A stretch of DNA of 64,000 nt. It comes from Epithemia pelagica (Eukaryota; Bacillariophyta; Bacillariophyceae; Surirellales; Surirellaceae). The number at the start of each line of letters is the position of its first letter. The first letter of the stretch is position 1. Where the stretch lies: positions 868,001 to 932,000 of the forward strand of contig OX337231.1 of the NCBI GenBank assembly GCA_946965045.2, written 5' to 3'. Made by a program: the position numbers and the translations under genes. This document shows, in pieces, positions 1 through 10,253 of the stretch. Under the pieces are notes generated by a model. The model saw only the letters and a list, made by a program, of their open reading frames with translations, searched no databases and had not been told where the DNA came from.

Positions 1-425
1 GGGTGTGTGAAGTTCGACTTCACTTTCGAGGCTCCGTGACATCCAGTCAGCCCAATGCCTTGGTGCTGCGCCTGCAACCAACACCCAAACTCTTTTTTAC
101 GGCCAATATCAAAACTCCCGGATTTACATCAACACCAGCGAGTGCACATTTAGGAGTGGACTATCAGAATCATGTGGATGCGATTCCTGATGCCTACACT
201 AGACTGTTGTTGGACGTCTTACGGGCTCAGCAAGAGAACTTTGTCCGTGACGATGAACTGATTCATGCCTGGAGAATTTTTACTCCGGTACTCCACCAAA
301 CGGAACAGCAACAGATTGAACCACTGCCCTACAGCCGTGACACGGCCGGCCCAGAGCTCCGTCAAGATTTCTTGAGGAGTATGAGTGTCACACAGCCGTG
401 GGTAGCCCCTGCATCAGCTCTTTAG
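1..425 (+). CDS. Glucose-6-phosphate 1-dehydrogenase, C-terminal part (5' end outside window)
   Basis: This is the last ~141 codons of an NADP-dependent glucose-6-phosphate dehydrogenase, which makes 6-phosphogluconolactone and NADPH at the entry of the oxidative pentose phosphate pathway. The frame is open from base 3 with no credible start, so the gene begins before the window. Family hallmarks seen are the block PDAYTRLLLDV, the segment FVRDDELIHAWRIFTPVLH, and the IEPLPY...GPE stretch near the C-terminus, all in the order typical of G6PD. The stop codon is TAG at 423-425. The targeting peptide and the nucleotide-binding and substrate-binding domains are not visible, so plastid versus cytosolic location cannot be decided. 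Family assignment is firm; isoform is unknown. Confidence 0.93.
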   Translation, partial: VCEVRLHFRGSVTSSQPNALVLRLQPTPKLFFTANIKTPGFTSTPASAHLGVDYQNHVDAIPDAYTRLLLDVLRAQQENFVRDDELIHAWRIFTPVLHQTEQQQIEPLPYSRDTAGPELRQDFLRSMSVTQPWVAPASAL

Positions 426-878
426 TAACCAATACTCACTAGCTCCATACTAAGCGAGGGATTTGGTCAGGACAGCTGTTGCATAATGGTATCAATTAAT
501 CGCACGGCTCTTTAATTATAGCAAGGCAACACAAGGTTATGGATCGAGAATACAACAGATATAGAGCACCCCCTATATGCCACTTCCTAGTCACAATTGT
601 TCCCTAATCAAGAGACCAATTAATAAAACCTGTCCAAGCCTAGCAGTTGTCGTCCGTTTCTCAACTTGCACATTGTATCCTTCGCTTTCGGATCTACGTT
701 GTTGATGAGTGTCGATGACTTGTCCTTTCCCGCGGTGATTTTAATACATTAACAGCACAAATAGTCCTATCGATGCATCGCGATTTGACTTTCTACTTCA
801 ACACTATGAATTGATCCATATATTTTGACTACGACTTCGTAATACATCAGAGGGAGAAGAAAAACGACTTCGTTTTTG
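426..878. other. Convergent intergenic region
   Basis: AT-rich spacer of about 450 bp between the 3' ends of the G6PD gene and the prolyl-hydroxylase-like gene. I see no ORF or RNA gene in it; it must hold both 3' UTRs and polyadenylation sites. Confidence 0.6.
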
Positions 879-2012
879 CTACAACATCTTCAGAGCATCC
901 TCCGATAATCCGTATGGAGGAGGGACACGGTTTTCGTGACGCCAGATTCTGGCAATCCACTTTTCATCAATGGCAGGACAACCTTCATGTTCGGTTCGTT
1001 CATCAAACTGCCCCTTAGCATCGGCAGGAAAGAACAGAAGAGCACTTCCCTTTTTTGGCTGAACGGTCAAATGCTTCTCGTCCAAGTCGGATATTGATGC
1101 CGGAAGTCGTCCAAATCGAGTGAGTCCACCCTTTTCAACATCATTCAAGTAGACCAAGAGCGTGGCTAGCGTCTGTCCACCCCGATTGGCATCCTCGGTC
1201 TGCGCCGATCGATTGGCATCAAAGTGTGGTGCCAACACTTGATCCGCTTCGTATCGAATAACTGTCGGGGCCTCGAACATTGACGCCTCCTCTAAGGAAG
1301 CTGAATCTCCACGAAACAGTTTGGCTGCATTCTCCACAAATATTCGCGTTCCACTCGATGCTCCACTGAGGTCGTCCAGAGTGGTGGAGGTACTCGTTCG
1401 AAGAGACTTCAATCCCTCCGCTCTGGAAAATGTGAAGGCGGCGATCAGGGCAGTCACTAGGACAAAAATGATTGCGTAATTCTGCAGTGAGTGAACCACA
1501 AGGTTGAGCTGGCTTGCGTCGCTGCTATCTTTGACCTGGAACCAAGCAGTGGCTAGTGCAACCCATGCCACAGGTCCCTTCGCAGATAATTCAACCAAGT
1601 CCTTAAAATCCTGCGTCCATCCAGCATATGCGACAGGAGAGGGCTCCAATTTTTTCACCTTTGCGGCTTCGATGAGATCATGACAAGCATCATCATCCAA
1701 AAAGTTCTCGACCACAAAGATATCAGGATTCGAGTAAAGCTGTTCAAGTCCTGGATACTGCTCGTTGATAGAAATTCGAGGACCAACAGAACTTGACACC
1801 AACGATGATCTCAAATACGTGATATGTGGCCCCTTGGAGCAATGTGACAGCCTGGAAGATTGGAATCTCAGTTCCTGATGATTGAAACGGCAAGACCTTG
1901 AGGAAGTCTGAAAATGGAATGCCGTTGATTTTCTGGCAAACAAGGTTATTACCGATGCCACAAATGGCAGGAAACACGAAACATTATTATTTCTTGAGCT
2001 TCGGACTCCCAT
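879..2012 (-). CDS. 2OG-Fe(II) oxygenase, prolyl 4-hydroxylase-like, probably plastid or secretory
   Basis: Protein of 377 aa with a C-terminal prolyl-4-hydroxylase-type double-stranded beta-helix. The iron ligands are visible as H263 and D265 (APHFDAN) and H342 (TEHEGC), with K351 (DEKW) as probable 2-oxoglutarate-binding lysine. Such enzymes hydroxylate prolyl residues or related substrates using O2 and 2-oxoglutarate. I chose the ATG at 2012 because it places a hydrophobic segment (CFLPFVASVITLF) at the N-terminus, followed by STA-FHF, which resembles the diatom plastid cleavage motif. An upstream in-frame Met at 2066 would add 18 aa and weaken that signal. Odd: between the N-terminal P4H motif (residue ~125) and the RTSTSTT motif there are about 70 extra residues including a clear hydrophobic membrane-spanning stretch (residues ~177-196). 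Substrate unknown. Confidence 0.85.
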   Translation of the reverse strand: MGVRSSRNNNVSCFLPFVASVITLFARKSTAFHFQTSSRSCRFNHQELRFQSSRLSHCSKGPHITYLRSSLVSSSVGPRISINEQYPGLEQLYSNPDIFVVENFLDDDACHDLIEAAKVKKLEPSPVAYAGWTQDFKDLVELSAKGPVAWVALATAWFQVKDSSDASQLNLVVHSLQNYAIIFVLVTALIAAFTFSRAEGLKSLRTSTSTTLDDLSGASSGTRIFVENAAKLFRGDSASLEEASMFEAPTVIRYEADQVLAPHFDANRSAQTEDANRGGQTLATLLVYLNDVEKGGLTRFGRLPASISDLDEKHLTVQPKKGSALLFFPADAKGQFDERTEHEGCPAIDEKWIARIWRHENRVPPPYGLSEDALKML

Positions 2013-2496
2013 AACAACGAAAGACACCTGCGCCACTTGTTGTTTCAAATAATCCTTCGTCTGCATCCATCGTATTCGTTGGATCTGGTCTACGCGTTAA
2101 AAGACTTACGACCACCATCCGATCGTATGTCATTTCCAACGGCGGGTATTGCTTTTCGCGCGCGACAAACAACAAACAATGATAACAACATCTGGGGTTC
2201 GGAAGGGCGAGTTGATCTACACCACTCGCGATACAAGTCGACAACTCAGCATGACTTCAGATCCGGTCCAGGCTCGGAGAACAGGTCCCACTTTAGTTGA
2301 AGCACCTGAATACGATTGGAACTCAGTTCCGAATCGCTCAGGTGTTCCTATGGAAAGCGGTAGATTTCTGACGAATCAGCCGGCCTTTGCTTCCGTGTTG
2401 TATGGTCACAAACAAACGCCCGATACCACCAACCAACCACTTCCGGCAACCCAACAAAACTGATCCTATTGAGAACGCCACAGGTGTCATCACAAT
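2013..2496. other. Divergent intergenic region between P4H-like and DUF6824 genes
   Basis: About 480 bp that must carry both promoters and 5' UTRs. An open frame from 2149 to 2463 on the plus strand (104 codons) has no recognisable domain and ends before the DUF6824 start; it could be 5' UTR sequence. Nothing else is supported. Confidence 0.5.
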
Positions 2497-3138
2497 ATGA
2501 GCACATCTACCTCAAGTCAACTACCTAATACAAACGAAATGGCAATATCGAAAGAATTATCCCAAGATGGTGCCGCTCTGACGGCATTGAACACCGAAGG
2601 AACGGTGACTCCGCTGGAGTTTGACGTGCTCTGCTCCAAGGACAAGACTCATTCGACTCATGCTGGGAATCGGCTCTTTCGTGAACGAATCGACGCCATG
2701 AAAGAAGTCTATCGAATGACCAAGAATAAACAAGGGAAGATGGAAATCACCAAAAACATTGTCAAGTACTTGAAACAACGGCACGCCACGCGGTTCTTGA
2801 AGCGAGATGTCAACGGTTCCTGGGCCGAGATCAGCGACCAGGCTGCTCGAGACAAAGTTAGCCACGCTCTTCGATTTGCAACAAGACGAGAAAACGCTAC
2901 GACCAAGCGTATGCCCCCTCCGCATCTCCAAGGATCTCCGCCTCTTGCTCCCTCAAGACCGCCCGCTGACTATGATATCCGCCATGGCGGAATGGGGCCC
3001 CCCGCCCCCGGTCCCGGTCCAGCAGCTGATGGGACCGCTCCTGCTGGAACTCCTGGCTCGGTCTACTACGGACGAATGGTTCCGGTAGAGCACATTGAAC
3101 CGAGTAAATGGCTTTTAGCTCTCCGACAAGGACCATAG
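2497..3138 (+). CDS. DUF6824 domain protein (diatom-expanded nuclear-type family)
   Basis: Protein of 213 aa. Residues ~40-130 form a DUF6824 domain: an EFDVLC start, the H-x-GNRLFR motif, basic helices (DAMKEVYRMTKNKQGK), an ITKNIVKYLK helix, then RFLKRD..GSWAEISDQAARDKVSHALR. The family is greatly expanded in diatoms and has no established function; its basic helical character suggests nucleic-acid binding, which is inference. The domain start is slightly divergent: many members have a CGRG-type sequence after the LC, and here it reads LCSKDK. The C-terminus is proline- and glycine-rich (residues ~140-185) and probably disordered. The ATG at 2497 is the first in frame after an upstream stop at 2470. 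Confidence 0.8.
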   Translation: MSTSTSSQLPNTNEMAISKELSQDGAALTALNTEGTVTPLEFDVLCSKDKTHSTHAGNRLFRERIDAMKEVYRMTKNKQGKMEITKNIVKYLKQRHATRFLKRDVNGSWAEISDQAARDKVSHALRFATRRENATTKRMPPPHLQGSPPLAPSRPPADYDIRHGGMGPPAPGPGPAADGTAPAGTPGSVYYGRMVPVEHIEPSKWLLALRQGP

Positions 3139-4270
3139 CTGGAGCAAAGTACCAGAGTGTTGTCCTGGGTATTTGTCGTTTGAGGATATCTTGCCACAAA
3201 CAAACGATGCATCCTTCATTGTAACTCAGGGCTGAAGGGAAATTGGTGTCAAAACGGAGACATGGTGGTAGAACTTGTCTCCGTCGTTGATGACTTAGCT
3301 AGCAGAATGGACGCCGCCACCGGCATAATTCTTGCAAATAATAGAAGAGACCAAGATTTCATTCCAACTTCACTTGATATATTTAGCACTCCAGTTCTGG
3401 ACTTCAAAATTTCATAGTGCTTGCTCAATTGGATGGCGTGATCTGGGACAAACTGGCGATTGCCAGCACACCACTTTTTTCAAAACAATTCGACACAGGA
3501 TCAAAGCGCTTGAAACAGGTAAACATGAATGAACACCAACAGTAAAGGTCAGTCACCACCATGACGAAGTGGCTATCATGGACGGGGTTAAAGTTTCTCC
3601 AGATTTGAACTGAATCGAAGATTGCGTTCGGGTAGAAATCGCGGCACGGGGACAAGTGCTTTCATCTTTCATAGAAATATTATCATTTGGAGCTGTTCGC
3701 GGGTGTGAATATAAGAAGAAGAAGGATGATGACTGTGATGAGGTATGGTTCCTCCACAGATGATTCACCTTTTATCTTCATGTGCTGCCAATGCGCCCTT
3801 GATGAGGCCATCGACCAGTTGCGGATAAACCATCGCAACAGCGATTCTCGTGCGCTCAAAATCAATTCTTTGCGGGAAACTCTCTCGAAGCATCAAAACA
3901 CTTCTCCAATTATTGATGATCACTCTCCTATCTGATAAAATGCCTCATCTTAGTTGTATTCCATGTCTAAATCCGCGTTTGGAGTTTGGACATGGAGGAG
4001 ACTCGGAAGCTACCTGTACTGCCGAATGATGAGAGCAAAACCATGTAATAATCCAATTCCCACGTGGAGTTCGCCGCGGGTTTGAAACGTGCGGCGGCGG
4101 CGGCTCGCGTGGAGATCTGCGACCGCGAGGAAAATTCACCATCTGCCGCGGGCCGCGGAGAGGTCGCGCGAATCTCTCTTGAGACAGTGACGACACAGAG
4201 ATGCGATCGGCGTTTTGTCAAACGACAACGGGTGGGTAAAGCTTTGAGAAGGTCTCCTTGACCTTTTGTC
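3139..4270. other. Intergenic region, 1.1 kb, with GC-rich block
   Basis: No convincing gene. Several short open frames on both strands lack domains. Positions ~4070-4180 form a conspicuously GC-rich block (CGG runs, GCCGCGGGCCGCGG) just upstream of the HAD phosphatase gene and may be part of its promoter. Confidence 0.5.
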
Positions 4271-5362
4271 ATGATCATTACGCGGATATTGTTCTCCATT
4301 CTTCTTTGTGCTGCATTAGCTGTCGTCCATTCCCTTACCGCATCGCGTTCGGCCGCTCAACGTCTGTTCTCACCAAGATCGAAGTTGGGAAAAATGACTG
4401 GAAGCACCCCTTTGAAGAAGTTTCATATTGTGGCACTTGACCTGGATGGGACCTTGCTCAATAGTGAACACAAAGTTTCGCCAAGTACCATCAAGTACAT
4501 CCAACGGTTAGACGCTTTGGGTTTTGGAGTTATGGTTGCAACGGGACGATCATTAAACACCGCCTACGAAACTATCCTCGCTCTGAATCTTCCACATCCA
4601 ATCCCTGTTGTTTGTTCGAACGGAGCGAGAGGAGTCATGTGCAAGCCTCGAGAATTATCTCCGGATGAAAACCCAGACGACTTGCCGTTAAACAGCAGAG
4701 TGACTTGGGAGCCTCTCTTTGATACACCTGTTCCGGAGCCCGTCGCTCGACGATCAATTACGTTAGCCAAGGAAATGGGATTTGTGTCCCAGTACTATGT
4801 TGGAGATGAAATTTACGCCGACCCAACAACGGAATCTCACTACGCACATGTAGAAATGTACAAGGATTTGACAGGGGCCAAAACGAAATGTGTTGATAAC
4901 ATGATAACTGAAGTGCTGGAACAGAATGCAATGCCTTCAAAGCAAGTGGTCCTCTTTCACAAGGAAGAACAAGATGGAGCAATGCTCAAATTTGAAGAAA
5001 CACTAAGTAGCTCTGAGTTTAAGACCGATGATGGATCTTCGCCGACATTGGTACGGGGAAGCTTTGGATGGTTTTTGGAGGTATTGCATCCACACGTAAA
5101 CAAGGGGAATGGGCTCAAACGAATGTGTGCAGATCACTTGAAAATCCCACTGGATGCCGTTGTTGCATTTGGCGATGGTGACAACGATGCCGAGTTTCTC
5201 CAAATGGCAGGATGGGGAGTTGCAATGAACAATGCACGACCAATCATTAAAGAAGTTGCGGACCAAATCATTGAGTATACAAACAACGATGAGGGTGTTT
5301 TGAAAACCCTTCAGAGTTTTGAAGAAGCCGGACAGCTGGTATTTTCCGAGGCGAATGCATAG
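4271..5362 (+). CDS. Cof-type HAD-IIB family phosphatase with N-terminal signal
   Basis: Protein of 363 aa. The core (residues ~52-355) is a haloacid-dehalogenase subfamily IIB (Cof-like) phosphatase. Motif I is DLDGTLLN with nucleophile D57 and acid/base D59; motif II is in VMVATGRS; motif III lysine lies in NKGNGLKRM; motif IV is GDGDND with the metal-binding aspartates. All catalytic motifs are intact. The large cap domain between motifs II and III is typical of IIB enzymes acting on small phosphorylated metabolites such as sugar or cofactor phosphates; the substrate cannot be read from sequence. The N-terminus is hydrophobic (IITRILFSILLCAALAVVHS) and looks like a signal peptide. The residue after the likely cleavage site is Leu, so a plastid route is possible but less clear than for PsbU or ZEP. 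A second ATG at residue 42 would give a cytosolic form. Confidence 0.88.
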   Translation: MIITRILFSILLCAALAVVHSLTASRSAAQRLFSPRSKLGKMTGSTPLKKFHIVALDLDGTLLNSEHKVSPSTIKYIQRLDALGFGVMVATGRSLNTAYETILALNLPHPIPVVCSNGARGVMCKPRELSPDENPDDLPLNSRVTWEPLFDTPVPEPVARRSITLAKEMGFVSQYYVGDEIYADPTTESHYAHVEMYKDLTGAKTKCVDNMITEVLEQNAMPSKQVVLFHKEEQDGAMLKFEETLSSSEFKTDDGSSPTLVRGSFGWFLEVLHPHVNKGNGLKRMCADHLKIPLDAVVAFGDGDNDAEFLQMAGWGVAMNNARPIIKEVADQIIEYTNNDEGVLKTLQSFEEAGQLVFSEANA

Positions 5363-5957
5363 CTTCATCGAAAGGACATGCAAGATGTATTAACTAATGA
5401 CTTTCCCTGTAATTGTAAAATATTGATTAGCCACTCTTGTGCTTGTTTCAGGTACGCCTGGACGTATGACTCAGTTTCTCATATTGATCCAAACTATTTG
5501 ACCTCGGCACTGAGCACACCAGGACAAAACATGCAGAATTCATAAGGTTCATAGCTCACACAAAGCAAAATTGGTGAATGTACGCTTCAACTGTCTCTGG
5601 AGTTGTGGTTGTGATACTTTCTGATTATGCACTGGTCGTACTCTCAAGGCGAATTATGTCGTTTCCATCTATCAGCCAGAATGTCATTTAAGACTGATTC
5701 CATTGTGAGGGTGGGCCCGTGCACCGATCTCGAAAATAATGTTCTTGTTGATTCTCTGTTCCCGTGAATTCCGTCTAATTCTGTCCCCTCTACCTCTACC
5801 ACACTCTTCTACTTCTAATAGGTAGACTACCCATGTCTTCTTCCGGAACTATTGCTTCCCATTTCCCATCTAAGTCTACAGGCAGGGGTTCCCATCCCGT
5901 GACTGGTGGTTTCATTCACAGCAGAACAACCTCATTGCAAGGGTTTCTCAAACAACC
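5363..5957. other. Intergenic region
   Basis: About 595 bp between two plus-strand genes. It holds the HAD gene 3' UTR and the next gene's promoter; no ORF or RNA gene that I can support. Confidence 0.5.
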
Positions 5958-6626
5958 ATGCTGGACGACTTATCCAACGCACACCTCGTTTTCTTTCCCA
6001 TTTTCCTCGGCACTCTTGCCCTCTGTTCCGTCATTGAAACGGCGGCTCCTGGGAAGTGCCCCGGCTTCAAACTTGTTCCTAGTCATGCAGCGAAGCATTC
6101 GCTCAACATGCCATTTGGGGCAGCAAAGCACCATGATTTGAGTAAGATTCGATACTCCAACTTTCAACTGTTCCGCATCTCCCTTGGAATTATTTTTAGT
6201 ACCATGTTCCTGATTGCGGGATGGATCGGAGGCAAGAGCGGCATCCTTGCAGAACATTCGGAGTTGGAAAAGTTTGCCTCGACATCCTTCTTTAATGCGG
6301 GTGCACTTTTCCTCTTTCTTCACACTCAAATGACTTGGGAGCGTCTTCACAATGGCGCTCAGCTGGTCGCGGATATTCGTGGTCTCATTCCTTGTGTCCT
6401 TACTCGTTCCATCATTGCCCGTTATACGTATGTTTGGATCACACGAGTTCTCAATGAAGTCGATGGCGTCATGGAGACAATGAATGGTCTCGTCATGGTC
6501 GTGGCGGCCAGTATTGCGTTGGTCATTTTCGTGTTGGTCGACGTTATTCGTTTGGTTGTCATGACTACCCAGGGTCAACAAGCTTCCTTTACGCCAAGTG
6601 TTGTGATCAAGAAGGAAAAAGAGTGA
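5958..6626 (+). CDS. Multi-pass membrane protein, unknown family
   Basis: Protein of 222 aa that I do not recognise. It has about four hydrophobic segments: residues ~8-27, ~70-92, ~108-124 and ~178-202. The loop between the first two contains a conserved-looking stretch rich in His and Lys (around residues 43-63), and the tail ends in a basic KKEKE cluster. The first Met sits directly before the first membrane segment, which could act as a signal anchor. The ATG at 5958 has a good context (ACCATGC). It is shorter than typical transporters and could be a small integral membrane factor. Reality as a gene is supported by its coherent membrane pattern and unbroken frame. Confidence 0.6.
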   Translation: MLDDLSNAHLVFFPIFLGTLALCSVIETAAPGKCPGFKLVPSHAAKHSLNMPFGAAKHHDLSKIRYSNFQLFRISLGIIFSTMFLIAGWIGGKSGILAEHSELEKFASTSFFNAGALFLFLHTQMTWERLHNGAQLVADIRGLIPCVLTRSIIARYTYVWITRVLNEVDGVMETMNGLVMVVAASIALVIFVLVDVIRLVVMTTQGQQASFTPSVVIKKEKE

Positions 6627-6924
6627 ACTGCAAAACAATGTTTTGTGTGCATGATAAGAATAAAACAGTGGTGATACAGCGCCATGAGAGAAAAGAAAAC
6701 TTTGTGTTTCATTGCGAGTCTTACAGTACAACTACCTACTCCTAAGTCAATATAACGATACGTGTTATGTAGTTAGGGTGGCTAGCACACAAGAGACCAG
6801 CGTCTCATCATCAGTCCCGTCGTGTGAGTCGTGAGTGGCCACGAATCCCGAAAACTCGCGGAGGAGTACAATTTTCGTCAAGTCTTTTGTCCAGGAAACC
6901 ACAGAAACTCAGAACCTTAACACC

Positions 6925-8430
6925 ATGACAAAGGGAAAGCGCTCTAGAATAACAAGACTTGGTCTCATTCTGTTGCTGCCCATTGTGATAAACGCGGTTG
7001 AGATAAAATGGACACCAGCTGAAGATACAGGCAATAACTATTCTCAGCAGGACCGGCAGATGCTGTTTCAACTGGACCAACAGATCCATTCGTCGGCGGA
7101 TCCCCAGGGTACCTTGAGCAAAATTGCCTCTACCAATGGGATTGATCCGTCTCAGTTACAGGCTATTTTAGAGGAGAATCGAAGATACATCGAGCAGCAT
7201 AAAGGTGGTGGTCTTTTCCAAAGACAAGAACCATTGACCGTTAGGGTAGCCAATCTTGTCTCATCAGTTGCCTTGGGAACATGGCAAATGTCACTTAAAC
7301 ACCCTCGTACTGCAACTATTGCATTGGTGGTCTTAATTTTTACCGCATGGTTGTCATGGAATGCTCCTCGAAACGGAGTTTTGCTCAAAGGTGGACGTGG
7401 TCCAACAACTTTGTTTACGCCTCCCACAGATTTCCTGGAATCCACTCTTTTGGAACAGGAATGGTGGCACAAAGGTTCATCATCATCCTTGCGTTCCCAC
7501 CCAAACATAGAGATTCAACATGTCTTTGACCAATTGGATGCTGTCCGAAAACCCAAAGATGGCAAGAAAGATTTAACCAAGAAGAAGGACATGAAGATGA
7601 ATTCAGACACTGCCAAGGTTGACTGGTTTTCCAACTTTCGGCATGTTCCAGACAGCGATCTAGTGAAAGCGGCATTTTTGGAACTTACCGTAGACTTGGA
7701 GGAGATTACTTGTAGTGACGAAGACGAGGAAGCTTTGTTCGAACAGGTTGTCAGCGAGCAAGCGGGCCGATTGCTAGAGTCGAGACCACAACTCACCGAT
7801 TACGTACAGGAACACAGGATTCGTTTTCTCTCCTCCAGCGGAAATGATGATCCAGATTTCGGTGTCCTAATGGTTCCCAGCCTTGGAAAGTGGGGTGCGA
7901 TTGGGTACCTTCCCCTTTCACTGGACAGTGATTTTGACGGCAAGGATGATGGAAGTCAGAGTGTTTTGAGCAGCCTTGCCCTTTGGACCATGTCAGGATC
8001 GTATTGGAAAGGTCAAGGCATTTTTATTCGCATTGTTGAAAAACACGAAAATGGAAGGGAAACTCCATCGTATGTTGTGCAAGTTGCATGGGCTGCTCCA
8101 AAGCCATCGAGAACAAAACGTCACAACACAAAGAACCTTCCATCCAAGACTGTAGAGCGGATTCTGGAGTCTTTGTGCAAATCGGTAAAAATGTCCTTGG
8201 AAACGCGGACTAAGCAAGCTTGGTCTCGTCAGGCACAGTCGTCCAGATTGGCAAGGGGGGTGAGACTCTCAGCCAGTGCTCGACGAAAGACACGAGCTTC
8301 GAGGGAGCGTCAAATCGAAGAAATGGCTGCCGACCGGAGACGACGGCGATATTCTCAGAATCCGAATCAAGGCCGCTATCGACCGAGCGGAGAGAGGATG
8401 CAAAGTCCGAACAATTCCATTGATCGATAA
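6925..8430 (+). CDS. Secreted or membrane-anchored protein of unknown function
   Basis: Protein of 501 aa with no recognised domain. The ATG at 6925 (CACCATGA) is preferred over upstream non-ATG codons in the same frame. It begins with a basic patch and a hydrophobic stretch (LGLILLLPIVINA) that looks like a signal peptide. A second hydrophobic segment (TATIALVVLIFTAWLSW, near residue 130) would anchor it. The region after this is soluble, with an acidic patch (SDEDEEALFEQ) and a folded-looking part containing a conserved-type VMVPSLGKWGAIGYLPL stretch. The C-terminal ~100 residues are strongly basic (RRKTRASRERQ, ADRRRRRYS) and probably disordered. It converges with the DapL gene downstream. 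Likely stramenopile-specific, by inference. Confidence 0.65.
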   Translation: MTKGKRSRITRLGLILLLPIVINAVEIKWTPAEDTGNNYSQQDRQMLFQLDQQIHSSADPQGTLSKIASTNGIDPSQLQAILEENRRYIEQHKGGGLFQRQEPLTVRVANLVSSVALGTWQMSLKHPRTATIALVVLIFTAWLSWNAPRNGVLLKGGRGPTTLFTPPTDFLESTLLEQEWWHKGSSSSLRSHPNIEIQHVFDQLDAVRKPKDGKKDLTKKKDMKMNSDTAKVDWFSNFRHVPDSDLVKAAFLELTVDLEEITCSDEDEEALFEQVVSEQAGRLLESRPQLTDYVQEHRIRFLSSSGNDDPDFGVLMVPSLGKWGAIGYLPLSLDSDFDGKDDGSQSVLSSLALWTMSGSYWKGQGIFIRIVEKHENGRETPSYVVQVAWAAPKPSRTKRHNTKNLPSKTVERILESLCKSVKMSLETRTKQAWSRQAQSSRLARGVRLSASARRKTRASRERQIEEMAADRRRRRYSQNPNQGRYRPSGERMQSPNNSIDR

Positions 8431-8826
8431 AAGGCATTTACGCGTTTGTTGTCAATGACCCCAGTTGTGGGTATCGCTACTCTTGCTGGAACTCTGAGAT
8501 CAACTAGTGATGGTCTTCGACTCCATGTTGGAAAAGGGTAACGACTGTTCCTTGTTTTCTTTATGTGTCGCAAGTCGCGAGAATTCATGACCAGCTTGGA
8601 TATAAAAATTCATTAAATCTTGGAGTAGACAATTACCTGTATACCCTCTGTGTTGGCTGAAATGTACATTCTAAACTAACGATGGTGTCGCCACTCTCTG
8701 AACAAACAGCACAGACCAACCGAGATATGGTTGAGAGAAAGATTGCGGCTGGCTATGACCTATATGGACTTGGTCCTCCTACGACCAATGGAAAAAGGAT
8801 ATCACTGAACGTCGAGTTAATTAGTT
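8431..8826. other. Convergent intergenic region
   Basis: About 400 bp of 3' flanks between the 501-aa orphan and the DapL gene; nothing recognisable. Confidence 0.5.
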
Positions 8827-10253
8827 TTATGAAAGGGCAAGAGTTTCCTTGAAGCGACCGCAAGCCTCTTCGATTGATTCACGAGGAGCAAAAGCGGAGA
8901 GACGCAAAAAGCCTTCTCCACCCGGACCAAAGCCAGCTCCGGGGATTGTGACAACTTGAGATTTCTCCAAGATACTGGAGAATGCATCCCAGCTAGATCC
9001 CATTGATTCAGGAAGTTCAACAAAAACATATGGAGCATCGGTGCCTCCGTAGACGTTGTAACCCAATCCTTCCATAGTCTCACGCAAAATCTTGGCATTT
9101 TCCAAATAGTAGTCGATGAGTGTGTCAATTTCTTTAAGACCTTCGTCGTCAAGACAAGCCATTCCACCTGCTTGAACAATATTGGACGCTCCGTTGAACG
9201 CAGTTGTCATCACGCGGTTGAAATCATTGCGGACCGGGGTACCATCGGAATAGGTGAGAGTACTGGGAATGACAGTCCAACCAAGACGAACACCAGTAAA
9301 TCCTGCATATTTGCTGAAGGAGTTAACCTCAATGGCAACGTCACGTGCTCCTTCAACTTCAAAGACAGATTTCGGTACACCAGGGGTTCGAATGAAAGGA
9401 GCATAGGCAGCATCAAAGACAAGAATCGACCCTCTTTCTTTGCACACTTTGATAATCTCCTCCAATTGCTCTCGAGTCGCAGCTGCACCGGTAGGGTTAC
9501 TTTATCGATGGGAAAAGAGAACTGCGTGAGACAAGAAGGATAGAATACGCGAGTGTGTCAAAGAGAGGTCGAAACTTACTTCGGAGAGCAAATGTAAACA
9601 ACATCCGCACGAGGACAGCTCGCGTAATCAGGGAAGAAGCCATTTTCAATTGTACAAGGCATGTACACAATGTTTTCGTACTGCCTGCTTTCTTCATCCT
9701 GGGTACCAGTTTGACCCATCATGACTGAAGTGTCAACGTACACGGGGTAAGACGGATCTTGCACTGCCGAGACAACGCCTGATCCAAACATTTGTTGCAG
9801 ACGCATAATGTCACACTTTGCACCATCGGAAACAAAGACTTCGTCAGCGCTAATGATTCCATTGTAAAGCTTCTCGGCAATCTTTTCACGCAAAGGACCC
9901 TGTCCTTGTTCGGCTCCATAACCTGAATATCCATCGGTTGTGCCAAGTTTGCTCGCTCCCTCCACGAGGCCCTTCAGAATATGGGGTGGAATCGGTTGTG
10001 TAGTGTCACCAATTCCCAAGGAGATGATGCGATCCTTCATTTCTGGGTTTTCCTCGAGGTATGCCGTTCGGCGACGTCCAATCTCTGGGAAGAGATATCC
10101 GCCAGCAAGTTTGGCAAAATTAGGGTTTCTTTCGACTCCAGCCTGGAGAGACGTCGACATCGTGCGTGCACTCCCATGATTTGATTGAGGGACGAATCCA
10201 GAGACCAGAGTGGCCGTCGCTGCAGCGAAAAGGAAGCCCGAAGTCGACAACAT
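8827..10253 (-). CDS. dapL: LL-diaminopimelate aminotransferase, plastid (2 exons)
   Basis: PLP enzyme of lysine biosynthesis that converts tetrahydrodipicolinate plus glutamate directly to LL-diaminopimelate. Exon 1 is 9580-10253, the intron 9500-9579 (80 bp, GTAAGT...AAAG), exon 2 8827-9499. The join recreates the CSPNNPTGA motif typical of class I/II aminotransferases. The product is 448 aa. The PLP lysine is in SFSKYAGFTGVRLGW; the GDTTQPIP and YGAEQGQGPLR motifs are characteristic of DapL. I chose the ATG at 10253 because it gives a textbook bipartite plastid leader: a hydrophobic signal ending VSG followed by FVPQ. An in-frame ATG 30 codons upstream would bury this signal. DapL is the usual route in plants and diatoms. 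Confidence 0.93.

Noticed and set aside
2149-2463. 104-codon frame upstream of the DUF6824 gene
   Set aside because: No recognised feature and no clear splice to the next gene; could be 5' UTR.
5970-6731. 253-codon minus-strand frame
   Set aside because: Antisense to the multi-pass membrane protein gene; rich in His/Asn/Arg without any domain.
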